From NCBI GenBank assembly GCA_001510135.1, contig LFER01000066.1:1-42988 (forward strand): DNA of 42,988 nucleotides, written 5' to 3'. Positions 25,218 to 33,746 of this stretch are shown here, one piece after another. Source of the DNA: Alphaproteobacteria bacterium casp-alpha6. GTDB lineage: Bacteria; Pseudomonadota; Alphaproteobacteria; Rhodobacterales; Rhodobacteraceae. Position 1 is the first letter of the stretch; each line of letters opens with the position of its first letter. The notes under the pieces are model-generated. The model had not been told where the DNA came from and searched no databases. It was given only the letters and a program-made list of their open reading frames with translations. Both the position numbers and the translations under genes were made by a program.

Positions 25218-26099
25218 TTACCTAGGCTTAAATTTAACACGGAAAAACAAGGAGGGCTGAAAAGTTATCACTGCAACCCCAATAAGGATCACGAAACCTC
25301 CATAAAACTTTTGAAAGGTTAAATTCTCTCCAAGGAAAATAACGCCGCCGATGACAGAAAAAACAGGGAGCAAAAGAAGAAATGGGGCGATAAGGCCGAC
25401 GTCATGACGACGGATTAAAGTATTCCACAGAAAATAACCGAAGCAGGTCATGATCAGGCCCAGATATAATACGGCCCACCAAACCAACGGTTCAGCGGTT
25501 TTAATGGCATCTAATTGCCCATGCTCAAAAATTGCTGACATGATAAATAACTGAGGAGCCGCAAATACAGCGACCCAAGCGGTGACCTGCATTCCGGCTA
25601 CATTTTCAAGTTTGCGCACCATTACCTGACCGACCGCCCATGAAAAGCAACCTGTTATGACCAAAATTATCGAGACAGCACTTCCGCTGAGTTCTTGTTG
25701 CTGCGTCATCAAAGCAACTCCGCCAAACGAAATTGCAATTCCAATCCATTTCCGCCATCCCGGTTTTTCGTGCAAGAAAAGTGCGCCTAAAATCACTAAG
25801 AGTGGAACTTCAAGTTGGACAATCAGGGATGCAAGACCGGCTTCTAAGCCTTTCAGACCGGTAAAGGTCAGACTGTATTGAATAGCTGCAGCGACAATAG
25901 CAATTTTGAAAATTTGTTTTAAGCTTCCTTTTGGAATCTTTGCGAACCAAACAAGTACAATTGCGGTTAGAGAAAAGCGTAACGCCATGAGCAATATTGG
26001 CGGAAAATGATTTATTGCGCCTTTTGCAAAAACAAAGCCCATACCCCAGACCAATGGAATCGTTGCAGCCATAACTATTTCGAGCGGACTGAGCTTCAC
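25218..26099 (-). CDS. EamA/DMT-superfamily transporter
   Basis: 293 residues, about ten membrane segments in two repeats: PLVWGMGFVFAKGAINHFPP and LLMALRFSLTAIVLVW in the first; VAAIQYSLTFTGLKGLEAG, APFLLLLPVFSVIGGVIFLG and GFVILIGVAVITFQP later. Resembles amino-acid exporters of the YdcZ/RhtA-like group but substrate is not determinable. Convergent with the other EamA gene across 87 bases; the two are not close paralogues by eye. Confidence 0.9.
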   Translation of the reverse strand: MKLSPLEIVMAATIPLVWGMGFVFAKGAINHFPPILLMALRFSLTAIVLVWFAKIPKGSLKQIFKIAIVAAAIQYSLTFTGLKGLEAGLASLIVQLEVPLLVILGALFLHEKPGWRKWIGIAISFGGVALMTQQQELSGSAVSIILVITGCFSWAVGQVMVRKLENVAGMQVTAWVAVFAAPQLFIMSAIFEHGQLDAIKTAEPLVWWAVLYLGLIMTCFGYFLWNTLIRRHDVGLIAPFLLLLPVFSVIGGVIFLGENLTFQKFYGGFVILIGVAVITFQPSLFFRVKFKPR

Positions 26100-26676
26100 A
26101 ATGCAAAACCCTAAACGTGTTGAAGAGACTATTCGACAAATGAAATCAAAGCGTCACACTGGCATCGGTATCAGTGATTTGGATTTGTGGATAGTCCCTT
26201 AAATTGAAAAAGTCTTGGCATTGATGATGGTGATTTAGCATTTTGGAAAACTGTCTGTAACAAATTGTATTTTTAGTGAATTTATGGACTCTGATTTTAT
26301 ATGAGGATGGGCGTCACTTTCCATTAGCTCCACATCTTTACAAGCAAATGGATGCAAAAAGTCCGAAGGCATCATGGTTTTTAAGTAAAGAACTTTGGAT
26401 GGTTCAATCCGCTTGACGCGGAGCAGTCAAAAAATGTTAAAATCTACGCTCTTCATTTCATCTCATAGCATGCCGTGCTCAAAAGGGGTCAGTTGCCACC
26501 TATCTATCGGTCTCAGACCATCCTCGCAGTGTTTGGGGCATTATATTCAATTTTGGTTTATGCTAGTGAGAATTGGATTAAATGACCCATGTGAGTTGAT
26601 CTTTGTTGGCATCCAGTGGCGTCATGGCAGAAAATGAAATCGAAGATATCGTTTTGGAAAATCAGGGGGAAAGACA
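26100..26676. other. 577-base intergenic region upstream of the formamidase gene
   Basis: No convincing gene. A possible sigma-70-like promoter is TTGACG at 26413-26418 and TTAAAA at 26437-26442 (18-base spacing) reading toward the formamidase gene. An 80-codon plus-strand open frame (26395-26637) has no recognisable family and no good ribosome site. AT-rich otherwise. Confidence 0.3.
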
Positions 26677-27615
26677 ATGGCATGCAATCACACGATTCAC
26701 AAACATAATCATCATTTCGGGTGGGATAATTCCATCGAACCTACGCTCAGCGTTGTGCCTGGTCAAACCGTTGAAATAGAAACAATTGACAGTTCAGGCG
26801 GACAGTTGAACGCGGGATCGGTGCTTAGCGATTTGTCTTTGCTGTCGTTTGAAAAGGTGAACCCTGTTACCGGTCCGATCTTTATTGAGGGGGCAAAACC
26901 AGGAGATGCGGTGGCCGTCACATTTTTGGATTTTCAACCCTCAGGTTGGGGCTGGACGGCGAATATTCCAGGGTTTGGTTTATTGGCGGATCAGTTCACA
27001 GATCCCGCTCTTCATATCTGGAAGTATGACACTGTTTCGATGAAGCCCGCCCTTTATGGACCTGGGGGCAAAGTGCCGTTGAAACCCTTTGTGGGAACCA
27101 TCGGTCTTGCCCTGCAAGAAAAAGGCCTGCATTCGGTCGTACCGCCGCGTCGTGTTGGGGGAAACCTTGATATAAGGGACAATTCGGTTGGAACGACCCT
27201 TTATCTTCCGGTGGAGGTGGCAGGTGGCCTGCTTTCCTTGGGTGATACGCATGCGGCTCAAGGAGACGGAGAAATCTGCGGCACTGCAATCGAAAGCCCG
27301 ATGACAGTCGCTGTTAAAATTGATCTTATTAAGGAGGCAAACTTTGCCTTTCCGCGGTTCGAGACTGATGGCCCTGTGACCCGACATTTCGACGAAAAAG
27401 GTTATAAGGCGACAACCGGCATTGGTGAGGATTTGATGCAAGCAGCAAAAGACGCGGTATCTGGCATGATTGACTGGGTTTCTACGACGACAGGTATGAC
27501 CGCGCTTGAAGCCTATATGTTATGTTCGGTTTGTGGCGATCTGAGGATCAGTGAAATCGTTGATATGCCAAATTGGACGGTGTCCTTTTATCTACCGAAA
27601 TCGGTCTTGGAATAA
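26677..27615 (+). CDS. Acetamidase/formamidase family protein
   Basis: 312 residues. FmdA/AmdA-type landmarks: N-terminal HHFGWDNSIEPTLSVVPGQT, GPIFIEGAKPGDAVAVTFLD, the central GTIGLALQEKGLHSVVPPRR followed by VGGNLDIRD, then LSLGDTHAAQGDGEICGTAI, and VCGDLRISEIVDMPNWTVS at the end. The family hydrolyses formamide, acetamide or larger amides to ammonia and the acid. The His and Asp of GDTHAAQGDGE are the usual metal-site residues. A GGGGGAAAG site precedes ATG. Monocistronic-looking, near the RidA/aldo-keto reductase island. Confidence 0.92.
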   Translation: MACNHTIHKHNHHFGWDNSIEPTLSVVPGQTVEIETIDSSGGQLNAGSVLSDLSLLSFEKVNPVTGPIFIEGAKPGDAVAVTFLDFQPSGWGWTANIPGFGLLADQFTDPALHIWKYDTVSMKPALYGPGGKVPLKPFVGTIGLALQEKGLHSVVPPRRVGGNLDIRDNSVGTTLYLPVEVAGGLLSLGDTHAAQGDGEICGTAIESPMTVAVKIDLIKEANFAFPRFETDGPVTRHFDEKGYKATTGIGEDLMQAAKDAVSGMIDWVSTTTGMTALEAYMLCSVCGDLRISEIVDMPNWTVSFYLPKSVLE

Positions 27616-27851
27616 AGGAGACAGTTAGATGAGAAAGTCCCCGTAAGATAATATTTTTAATAGTAAAAAGTGATATTGTCTTGAGTGGATCTTCGCATCT
27701 TTAGTGCTTTTCGCGTGAGTTGAGAAGCATAGTAATTGCATTGCCAGAGTAAATGGCAGTGCCCCATCAACATATGTCAAATCGAATTAAACTGCGTTAT
27801 TTTAAATCAGCCCATGGGCCAGCCTTCTCTTGAGGCGATTAAAATATAAAA

Positions 27852-27871
27852 ACCGCGAAAATTGAAGCGGT
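27852..27871 (+). terminator. Weak hairpin in the gap after the formamidase gene
   Basis: ACCGC and GCGGT (5 bp) with a 10-base loop, followed by GTTATTATT. It lies 236 bases after the formamidase stop in an otherwise featureless 430-base gap (27616-28045). The stem is short, so this is a tentative rho-independent terminator. Confidence 0.3.
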
Positions 27872-28045
27872 GTTATTATTCAGACAGGTTAGATTAAGAA
27901 TACCTTCGGTCGTCAGTATACATAGCTGTTCCATGATATGATGACCCGATTGTGCATAGTTCATCCCAAATTTGCGGTGACAGTTTGTTTTATTTGATTG
28001 ACGGATAGCTTTAGTTTGAAACAATGTATCAAAGGGACAGCTTTG

Positions 28046-28423
28046 ATGACGGGGCAGGCTTTGGAGGAAAACGGTCAATTTTATTTGTATGACCTGAAAG
28101 TTGAGGTTGTCTTGGACGGCCGCGTTCCAGTATGTCGCCATATTGAGGGCGAAACTTTTCTGGTTGAGGGTGAAAACCTTGTTTTTCATGAGGGCCAGAA
28201 AGTATCGATGTATGCGCTGGCTGCGGTTTTGCCATTATTACCTGCCAAGCAGCGCGAAACAGAGCAGAGTGACTGGATGTCGACCGATGCAGAGGTTGCC
28301 TGTCCTGATCCACATTGCGGGGGACGTTTTCGCATTACTAGGACCCAGAAACGGCGCTTTACGCATGCAGAGACCACAGGCCTGCCGGATGCCCGTGAAA
28401 CACCATATTGGAAAAAGGACTAA
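28046..28423 (+). CDS. TIGR04076-family small cysteine-rich protein
   Basis: 125 residues from ATG 28046, which has an AGGGA site 8 bases upstream; the frame is open 16 codons further but without homologous character. Landmarks: FYLYDLKVEVVLDGRVPVCR, GQKVSMYALAAVLPLLPAKQ, DWMSTDAEVACPDPHCGGRF and RITRTQKRRFTHAET. The CPDPHC motif with other cysteine could bind metal or take part in redox chemistry. Function unproved. In my recollection such genes often sit beside aldo/keto reductases, as here. Its TAA overlaps the stop of the convergent aldo/keto reductase-RidA gene by 4 bases. Confidence 0.82.
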   Translation: MTGQALEENGQFYLYDLKVEVVLDGRVPVCRHIEGETFLVEGENLVFHEGQKVSMYALAAVLPLLPAKQRETEQSDWMSTDAEVACPDPHCGGRFRITRTQKRRFTHAETTGLPDARETPYWKKD

Positions 28424-29895
28424 TAGTCTGGAGTTATGATGGCTTCAGCTTCAATTTCGACAAGGTAATCGCCAGCCAACTGCTGAACCGCCAAAAGTGT
28501 GTTGGCGGGCCTAATGTCCCCAAATATTCTACCATGTGCGCGGCTGACTGCTTCGGTATCGTTGATGTCTTTGAGGTAAATCCGCGTGCGGCAAATATCA
28601 GTCAGCTTCCCGCCTAAAGCTGTCACAGCCGCTATGATTTTGTCCAGAATGTAAGTGGTTTGTGCACAAGCATCACCGGATGCAACAACCTTGTCCGATC
28701 CGGAAGTTGCGGTGGTTCCGGAGACAAGAATGCGGTCACCGATCCGACGTGCCCTGCAATAGCCAGCGATTTCTTCCCATTTGCTGCCGGAATGCGCCCT
28801 CAAAATATTGGGGTTTTGGGGCATATGATCAATTTTCAGTGCTGAAGGTATTTCGTTCAAATGATGGCTGAGGTCGCCACTGGCCGTTAAAAATGGAGGT
28901 TTACGGTATTCATCCCCACAATCGCCAGGAATCGGTTTACAAATAGAAAAAGCCTCTTCAAGCATATCATAGTCTTCACGATCCAGTTCAAACGAAAACA
29001 GTTTCGCATTGTCAAGACGGTGTTCATTTTCACCAAGTCGCGCGCCTATGATTATTCCTGCAACTCTTCGTTGCTCCAGCACCCAACGGGTTGCCACGTT
29101 GGTTACGGAGACATCATGTTTAGTTGCAATTTCTGCTGTTGTGTGCAGTAGGGTTTGAAACGCTTCCCAGCCACCGGCGGCTTCTATAAAGCGGTAGTAT
29201 TTCATCTTGCTCCAGTCTGTAATGTTTTGGGCATCGCCGGAGTTTAACCATTTTTCCGAAAGGAAACCGCCACAGACTGTTCCATATGCAAGGAGGTGGA
29301 CATCATGCTCTTCGCAGATTTGGCTAAGCCCACCCGTCGCACGCCGATCAATCAAAGAACAGCTGATTTGATTGGTGCAGATGGGAACACCATCTGCGAG
29401 TGCAAGATGAAGATGGGCAGCATCAAAATTGGTGACGCCGATTTCTTTGATCAATCCCTTCTCGCGTAAAGACGCCAATTCATGCAACGCATCCAACCAC
29501 GCAGGATGCTCAAAGCTCCACCAGTGAAACTGGAGAAGGTCTAACTGTTCAACGCCCAGTCTATCAAGTCGTTCTTGGACACCCGCGCGGACAATTTTTT
29601 GAGTCATCTCGCTAGGCTTGGGACACCATTTTGTAAAAGCCAAAGGGCGCTCGGATCCAGCATCGAAGCGCTTCAACATACGTCCAGCGATAATTTCGGC
29701 ACTTCCATAGTGATCAGCCATATCAAAAGTTGAAAACCCGTCCCTAACATACGCAGAAAGCTGGTTTGCGGCTTGATCTGGATCTAAATCTTCATCGCTA
29801 CGCTCCATGTCCGCAACTTGCCACAAACCTGTCAGGACCCTGCTAATGGTGAGAGTATCTGAGATCTTTTTTTGGGGTATGCTCAACTTTGACAT
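28420..29895 (-). CDS. Aldo/keto reductase fused to a RidA/YjgF domain
   Basis: 491 residues with two domains. Residues about 1-325 are an aldo/keto reductase: catalytic tetrad visible as Asp and Tyr in FDMADHYGSAE, Lys in FTKWCPKP and His in LQFHWWSFEHP; cofactor part includes IIIGARLGENEH. After a linker (about 325-360), residues about 360-491 are a RidA/YjgF domain: WEEIAGYCRARRIGDRILVS, CAQTTYILDKIIAAVTALGG, ICRTRIYLKDINDTEAVSRA with the key Arg, and ANTLLAVQQLAGDYLVEIEA. A single polypeptide could reduce a carbonyl and hydrolyse a reactive enamine/imine. Last gene of the leftward ABC/RidA cluster. Confidence 0.93.
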   Translation of the reverse strand: MSKLSIPQKKISDTLTISRVLTGLWQVADMERSDEDLDPDQAANQLSAYVRDGFSTFDMADHYGSAEIIAGRMLKRFDAGSERPLAFTKWCPKPSEMTQKIVRAGVQERLDRLGVEQLDLLQFHWWSFEHPAWLDALHELASLREKGLIKEIGVTNFDAAHLHLALADGVPICTNQISCSLIDRRATGGLSQICEEHDVHLLAYGTVCGGFLSEKWLNSGDAQNITDWSKMKYYRFIEAAGGWEAFQTLLHTTAEIATKHDVSVTNVATRWVLEQRRVAGIIIGARLGENEHRLDNAKLFSFELDREDYDMLEEAFSICKPIPGDCGDEYRKPPFLTASGDLSHHLNEIPSALKIDHMPQNPNILRAHSGSKWEEIAGYCRARRIGDRILVSGTTATSGSDKVVASGDACAQTTYILDKIIAAVTALGGKLTDICRTRIYLKDINDTEAVSRAHGRIFGDIRPANTLLAVQQLAGDYLVEIEAEAIITPDY

Positions 29896-29907
29896 TTCTT
29901 CATTGTC

Positions 29908-30354
29908 TTATGTATGGGGATTTCTGTGGTCATAACCGGTTTCTATTGCTGACTTGATCAGATCTAACTCAACTACATGTGCCGCGATCAAAGAATTCCA
30001 GCGAAGATCGTCCATGTCTTTTGTTCGAAGGGCAGTCATGGTTAAACCGCACTCTTCATCTACACCGCCCAAATTTGAGCCTGCCACAATACGTACAAAT
30101 ATGCGTGCAACGAGTGCATCCGGTTCGGGCCCTAACAAGTAATCGATCAGTCCAATGTCTTTGTAAGGCTGAATTTTAAGGTAAATTTTGCTTCCGTTTT
30201 TCATTGACCAGCCTCGCACAATACCCGTTTCTGGAATGAATTCGGTTTTCCATGTGCCAAAGGACCAGAGGCTGAGCTTTGTGTGGTCCGACATGAATGC
30301 AAAAACTTCGTTTGCCGGTCTTGAAATGCGGATGAAGTCTGTATGTGCGTTCAT
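29908..30354 (-). CDS. SRPBCC (Bet v 1-like) superfamily protein
   Basis: 148 residues. Starts MNAHTDFIRISRPANEVFAF with the typical MSDHTKLSLWSFGTWKTEF helix-strand beginning; ends with a long C-terminal helix (RWNSLIAAHVVELDLIKSAI). This family forms a hydrophobic cavity and binds or modifies lipophilic ligands. Its ATG overlaps the XRE-cupin stop as ATGA, so it is co-translated with that regulator, and it is 12 bases from the aldo/keto reductase-RidA gene. Ligand unknown. Confidence 0.75.
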   Translation of the reverse strand: MNAHTDFIRISRPANEVFAFMSDHTKLSLWSFGTWKTEFIPETGIVRGWSMKNGSKIYLKIQPYKDIGLIDYLLGPEPDALVARIFVRIVAGSNLGGVDEECGLTMTALRTKDMDDLRWNSLIAAHVVELDLIKSAIETGYDHRNPHT

Positions 30355-30956
30355 TGTGCGCCTCGAGATACTGGAGCGACCACAACAAGAATTGTCGCTG
30401 TGTCTTGGCCCGACTTCAGATAGGCATGTTTCATTTGCCCCTCGAAATAGACACTGTCCCCAATGTCTAAAGTCAGGGGGGCGTAAAGTTCTGAGTGCAA
30501 TTCAATAGCGCCTTTCAGAACGTAAAGGAATTCCTGTCCCGGATGTGACCATAGTCCTCCGACTTCTTCCAAAGTTTCTGCGCTGACATGATTGATTGCT
30601 GGATGCATTTCTTTTTGTGAAATATCCGAACCGAGCACTTCGGACAAATAGCGCCCAAGTTTCAATTTCTCGCCTTGGCCGTTTTTTGTTACGGAGCGCA
30701 TACCAACTGTCAGGACTTTTGCATTATCGTCAAAGAATTCTGCTATGTCGATCTTGAATTCAAGCGCCAAAAGAAACAAATGATGCGCTGAAATATCTGT
30801 CTTTCCGGTCTCAATGCGCGACATCGTTGCTTCGGAAACTCCACAAATTTGAGCAATATGAGCCAGCGTCATGTCCCGCGATTTACGCAGCTCTGCTATT
30901 TTTCGCCCAAAGGGCGGTCTTATATTTGAATTGGGCAGAGTGTTTTGTTTAGCCAA
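30351..30956 (-). CDS. XRE-family regulator with C-terminal cupin domain
   Basis: About 201 residues. HTH at about 16-70: FGRKIAELRKSRDMTLAHIA, QICGVSEATMSRIETGK; cupin at about 125-200: HPGQEFLYVLKGAIEL, LDIGDSVYFEGQMKHAYL. This is the common XRE-cupin regulator type, where a small ligand binds the cupin. I set the start at TTG 30956: a GGGAGAG site precedes it by 7 bases, and it overlaps the RidA stop by 8 bases. A GTG start at 30977 is less well placed. Likely the local regulator of the island. Confidence 0.88.
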   Translation of the reverse strand: MAKQNTLPNSNIRPPFGRKIAELRKSRDMTLAHIAQICGVSEATMSRIETGKTDISAHHLFLLALEFKIDIAEFFDDNAKVLTVGMRSVTKNGQGEKLKLGRYLSEVLGSDISQKEMHPAINHVSAETLEEVGGLWSHPGQEFLYVLKGAIELHSELYAPLTLDIGDSVYFEGQMKHAYLKSGQDTATILVVVAPVSRGAQ

Positions 30957-31356
30957 CGATAATCTCTCCCGAGCCACGAATAGCTTCTACTTCTATTTCA
31001 ACATGCGCACCGGAAACCGCGAGGGGGGAGCAAACGGTTGTATTTGCGGGTCTGGTAAATCCAATTCTGTCCTTCAAGACAGAGGAAATATCCAATACAT
31101 GATCCGGATTTGGAACAAATACCCTTACGCGAACAATGTCGCACAAACCTGAACCGGCTTCTTTTAGGGTTGTTTCTATTGTGTCGAGCGCTGTTTCGGT
31201 TTGAGCGCGAGGGTCTGGCGAAAGGTTTCCTGTAGAGAAATCAATGCCGACCGTGCCAGAAACATATATTCTGTCATCGACAATGACCGCACGCGCATAT
31301 CCGGCAAGTTCTTCGTAAACTGATCCACTAAATATATGGCTACGCTTATTTGCCAT
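30949..31356 (-). CDS. RidA/YjgF-family protein (probable reactive imine deaminase)
   Basis: 135 residues, normal length for RidA. Landmarks: YEELAGYARAVIVDDRIYVS, FSTGNLSPDPRAQTETALDT, CDIVRVRVFVPNPDHVLDIS with conserved Arg, and ANTTVCSPLAVSGAHVEIEV. RidA proteins hydrolyse toxic enamine/imine intermediates such as 2-aminoacrylate. The gene stands between the binding-protein gene and the regulator; a strong hairpin (31374-31403) lies before it. Sequence resembles the RidA half of the fusion protein (SGS-like starts, EEIAGY/EELAGY), so the two domains may be paralogues. Confidence 0.92.
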   Translation of the reverse strand: MANKRSHIFSGSVYEELAGYARAVIVDDRIYVSGTVGIDFSTGNLSPDPRAQTETALDTIETTLKEAGSGLCDIVRVRVFVPNPDHVLDISSVLKDRIGFTRPANTTVCSPLAVSGAHVEIEVEAIRGSGEIIVG

Positions 31357-31373
31357 GAGGATCCCCTTTTCAA

Positions 31374-31403
31374 AAGGCAGGGTATGTTCAGATACCCTGC
31401 CTT
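31374..31403 (-). terminator. Strong 12-bp hairpin between binding-protein and RidA genes
   Basis: AAGGCAGGGTAT and ATACCCTGCCTT pair perfectly over 12 bp with a 6-base loop, 10 bases after the binding-protein stop codon. In the transcribed direction it is followed by TTTTGAAAAGG, itself a short palindrome. It is probably a partial terminator/processing hairpin that keeps binding-protein mRNA abundant relative to downstream RidA. Confidence 0.75.
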
Positions 31404-31413
31404 AATTTCATGT

Positions 31414-32676
31414 TCAGTTATCGAGCTTTTCAATCAACTCTGCGACTTCGGCGGTGGACATGTAGCCAGTTTCCACATTCTTGTCGCCATCAAGCTTCCA
31501 CGTCATTTTGGGGGCCTGAACGTCTCCGTTTTTGTCAAAAGAAAGCGCTCCTGTGGCGCCGACATAGCGGATGGTTTTGCCCGCCGCGAGGAGTTCTTTC
31601 GCTTTCTTGAAACCTTCTGGACCAACCACGACCTCAACCCCATCCGGCGAGGTCACAGCGCGGATATTGTCGCGAATATTTGTGCCCGTGATATCACCGG
31701 AAGCTTCCATCGCCAACAGAACGACGGAGACGGCATCGTAAACCGAATGCAGGCCTGGACCGTTGGGTGGACCGTCAAAGCGCGCTTCAAACATTTCGTT
31801 GAATGATGCAACAGAGGGCAGGCGAGGCTGAGCACTATCGTAGCCCTGAAGATTTTGCAGATATTTTGACCCTACAGCCTGAAAATAATCATCCGAGCGC
31901 AGTGAATTATTTACGATCAAATTGTCTGTTCCGCCAAGTGCAAGCCATTCCCGAGTAATGGTGGCGCCATCCACTGGGAAGGCCACAAGAAACAGTGAAT
32001 CGGGATTGCCTTGAAGTGCCTTTGTCACTTCAGCGCGATAACTCTGCTGACTTTCATTATAGGCAACCATTGTCGAGATTGAGCCACCAAGTTTCGCGAT
32101 GTCTTGTTCAAACCGTTTGGCAAGTCCGACCCCAAAGTCAGTATTCACATATATAACAGCTGTATTTTTAAAGCCACTTTTTGTGGTCAGATAAGCGCCC
32201 ATGGCGGATTGGCTGCGGTTGGTCGCATATGTGCGAAACCAGAAACCGTCCGTTTTTCCCTCTTCCGCGAGCGCAGTAAAGCTTTCGGAAGACGAACAGC
32301 ACGAGACCTGGGTGATTTTTGAGGGCACGGCGACTGAGGTCAGAATTGGTAGGCTCACACCAGATGAGACCGCTCCGATCAGCGCTTGCACACCTTCCAA
32401 ATCGACAAGACTTTTTGCAGCATCTACGCCGACCGTTGACTGGCCTTGTGTATCACGCAACACATATTCAACTTTACATCCCTTGACGCCACCGGCCTCA
32501 TTGAATTGATCAACTGCGAATTGACCGGTGTTCGCGATCCTCTCTCCGACTTGTCCCATCGGACCGGATACTGGCAGCACCGCACCAAGTTTTATGGTGC
32601 AATCAGACGCCAACGCTCCGGTTCCTAGGCTCATTGCCGCGACACTTAGAGCCGCAAGGCTTAATTTCTTTAACAT
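31414..32676 (-). CDS. Liv-type ABC transporter substrate-binding protein
   Basis: 420 residues with a signal peptide (MLKKLSLAALSVAAMSLGTG; cleavage likely after ALAS). Type I periplasmic binding fold of the LivK/amide-urea-like group: IKLGAVLPVSGPMGQVGERI, NEAGGVKGCKVEYVLRDTQG, and FRTYATNRSQSAMGAYL. It captures the compound imported by the Liv-type permease genes encoded upstream. Substrate unknown; relatives bind branched amino acids, amides, aromatic acids or urea. An AGGAGG ribosome site lies just before ATG. Confidence 0.93.
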   Translation of the reverse strand: MLKKLSLAALSVAAMSLGTGALASDCTIKLGAVLPVSGPMGQVGERIANTGQFAVDQFNEAGGVKGCKVEYVLRDTQGQSTVGVDAAKSLVDLEGVQALIGAVSSGVSLPILTSVAVPSKITQVSCCSSSESFTALAEEGKTDGFWFRTYATNRSQSAMGAYLTTKSGFKNTAVIYVNTDFGVGLAKRFEQDIAKLGGSISTMVAYNESQQSYRAEVTKALQGNPDSLFLVAFPVDGATITREWLALGGTDNLIVNNSLRSDDYFQAVGSKYLQNLQGYDSAQPRLPSVASFNEMFEARFDGPPNGPGLHSVYDAVSVVLLAMEASGDITGTNIRDNIRAVTSPDGVEVVVGPEGFKKAKELLAAGKTIRYVGATGALSFDKNGDVQAPKMTWKLDGDKNVETGYMSTAEVAELIEKLDN

Positions 32677-32688
32677 GTTTTCCTCCTG

Positions 32689-32805
32689 TTACTCCCCTTG
32701 AGCTTTGTCGCCTATCTTCTCGTCGGGGTACATTGTGGCATTTTGTTTGGCAGTTTCATCTGGCGACAAATCCTTTTTGTATTGATCGTTTAGTCGTTCA
32801 AGGAT
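32689..32805 (-). pseudogene. Out-of-frame coding-like tail after the livM stop
   Basis: Immediately past the end of livM, in another frame, 38 codons stay open from ATC at 32805 to TAA at 32691: ILERLNDQYKKDLSPDETAK, then QNATMYPDEKIGDKAQGE. The composition is strongly protein-like and the TAA is just ahead of the ribosome site of the binding-protein gene. It looks like the original C-terminus of LivM cut off by a one-base frameshift near 32806, or an assembly indel. Confidence 0.5.
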
Positions 32806-33746
32806 CGGGCATGGCGCGATACTTGCAATTCCTCTCCTATTAATCCGCGCGGACGAAGAAGGAGCATCACGACCAATATTAATCCGATCAAGATTGCTTG
32901 CATTGCGCCTCCTTGCGCCTGAATTTCACTCGGCACTACGTTTGAGATTACATATCCACTCATTGTCCACACACCCCAAACAATCAAAGCGCCGAGCAGC
33001 GCACCACGGTTGTTTGCGCTGCCACCGACGATCAGCATCGTCCAGATTTGAAACGTGAGGATAGGTAGAAAATCCCAAGGGCTCACATAGCCGATAAAGG
33101 AGACATATAGCGCGCCCGACAGCCCCATAGCCATACAGCCAAGGACAAAGGCTTCCAAGCGAATGCGCGCAGGATCTTTGCCCAGAGATGACGATGCAAT
33201 TTCGTCCTCTCGTATGGCTTTCAGCATACGCCCCCAAGGTGATTTGACAATGTTCTCTATTGCAATGAAGGTTATCAGCCCAAGCGATATCACAATGCAC
33301 AAGAAAAGCGCGTTCTGCGCAAGCGGTCCTTCAGCGAGATCTTTTGTTGGATTTGGAATGCCAATGAGCCCAAGCGTGCCACCTGTCAGATATTCCCAGT
33401 TCAGGCAAACAAGCTGGATGGTAACAGCGATTCCGAATGTGGCAACCGCCAGATATTCATGTTTGAGTTTGTGCGTGACAATCCCAACTGCGAGGGCTGC
33501 GATGCCTGATACAACCATCGCCCCTATCAATCCAATGACAAACGGAAGCTCAAATCCTCCAAAGACAGCATCGCGGGATGGTCCAGTAAGGATCGCCATT
33601 GTATAGGCTCCGATGCCGATGAACCCGGCAACTCCAGCATTAAACAGTCCCGTAAACCCCCATTGAAGATTTAAACCGAGCACAGCGATCCCGAAGATCA
33701 AAGAAAGGATTAGGAAGAAGACGAGATAGGATACAAGACCAATCAT
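32790..33746 (-). CDS. livM: Branched-chain-amino-acid-type ABC permease
   Basis: 318 residues, about eight to nine membrane segments. LivM landmarks: GLNLQWGFTGLFNAGVAGFI, LRPRGLIGEEL near the end, and the cytoplasmic RMLKAIREDEIASSSLGKDP loop that contacts the ATPases. Start ATG overlaps the LivH stop as ATGA. The C-terminus (SRHARSLND) looks shortened; a coding-like tail continues out of frame (32689-32805). Confidence 0.92.
   Translation of the reverse strand: MIGLVSYLVFFLILSLIFGIAVLGLNLQWGFTGLFNAGVAGFIGIGAYTMAILTGPSRDAVFGGFELPFVIGLIGAMVVSGIAALAVGIVTHKLKHEYLAVATFGIAVTIQLVCLNWEYLTGGTLGLIGIPNPTKDLAEGPLAQNALFLCIVISLGLITFIAIENIVKSPWGRMLKAIREDEIASSSLGKDPARIRLEAFVLGCMAMGLSGALYVSFIGYVSPWDFLPILTFQIWTMLIVGGSANNRGALLGALIVWGVWTMSGYVISNVVPSEIQAQGGAMQAILIGLILVVMLLLRPRGLIGEELQVSRHARSLND

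Noticed and set aside
26395-26637. 80-codon plus-strand open frame before the formamidase gene
   Set aside because: No ribosome site, no recognisable family, and composition like noncoding DNA.
27839-28189. Minus-strand 116-codon open frame
   Set aside because: Largely antisense to the TIGR04076 gene and low in coding character.
32704-32770. 9-bp inverted repeat TTTGTCGCC / GGCGACAAA upstream of the Liv binding-protein gene, as a riboswitch or leader structure
   Set aside because: The arms are 49 bases apart and lie inside a coding-like tail of livM; no conserved RNA structure could be recognised.
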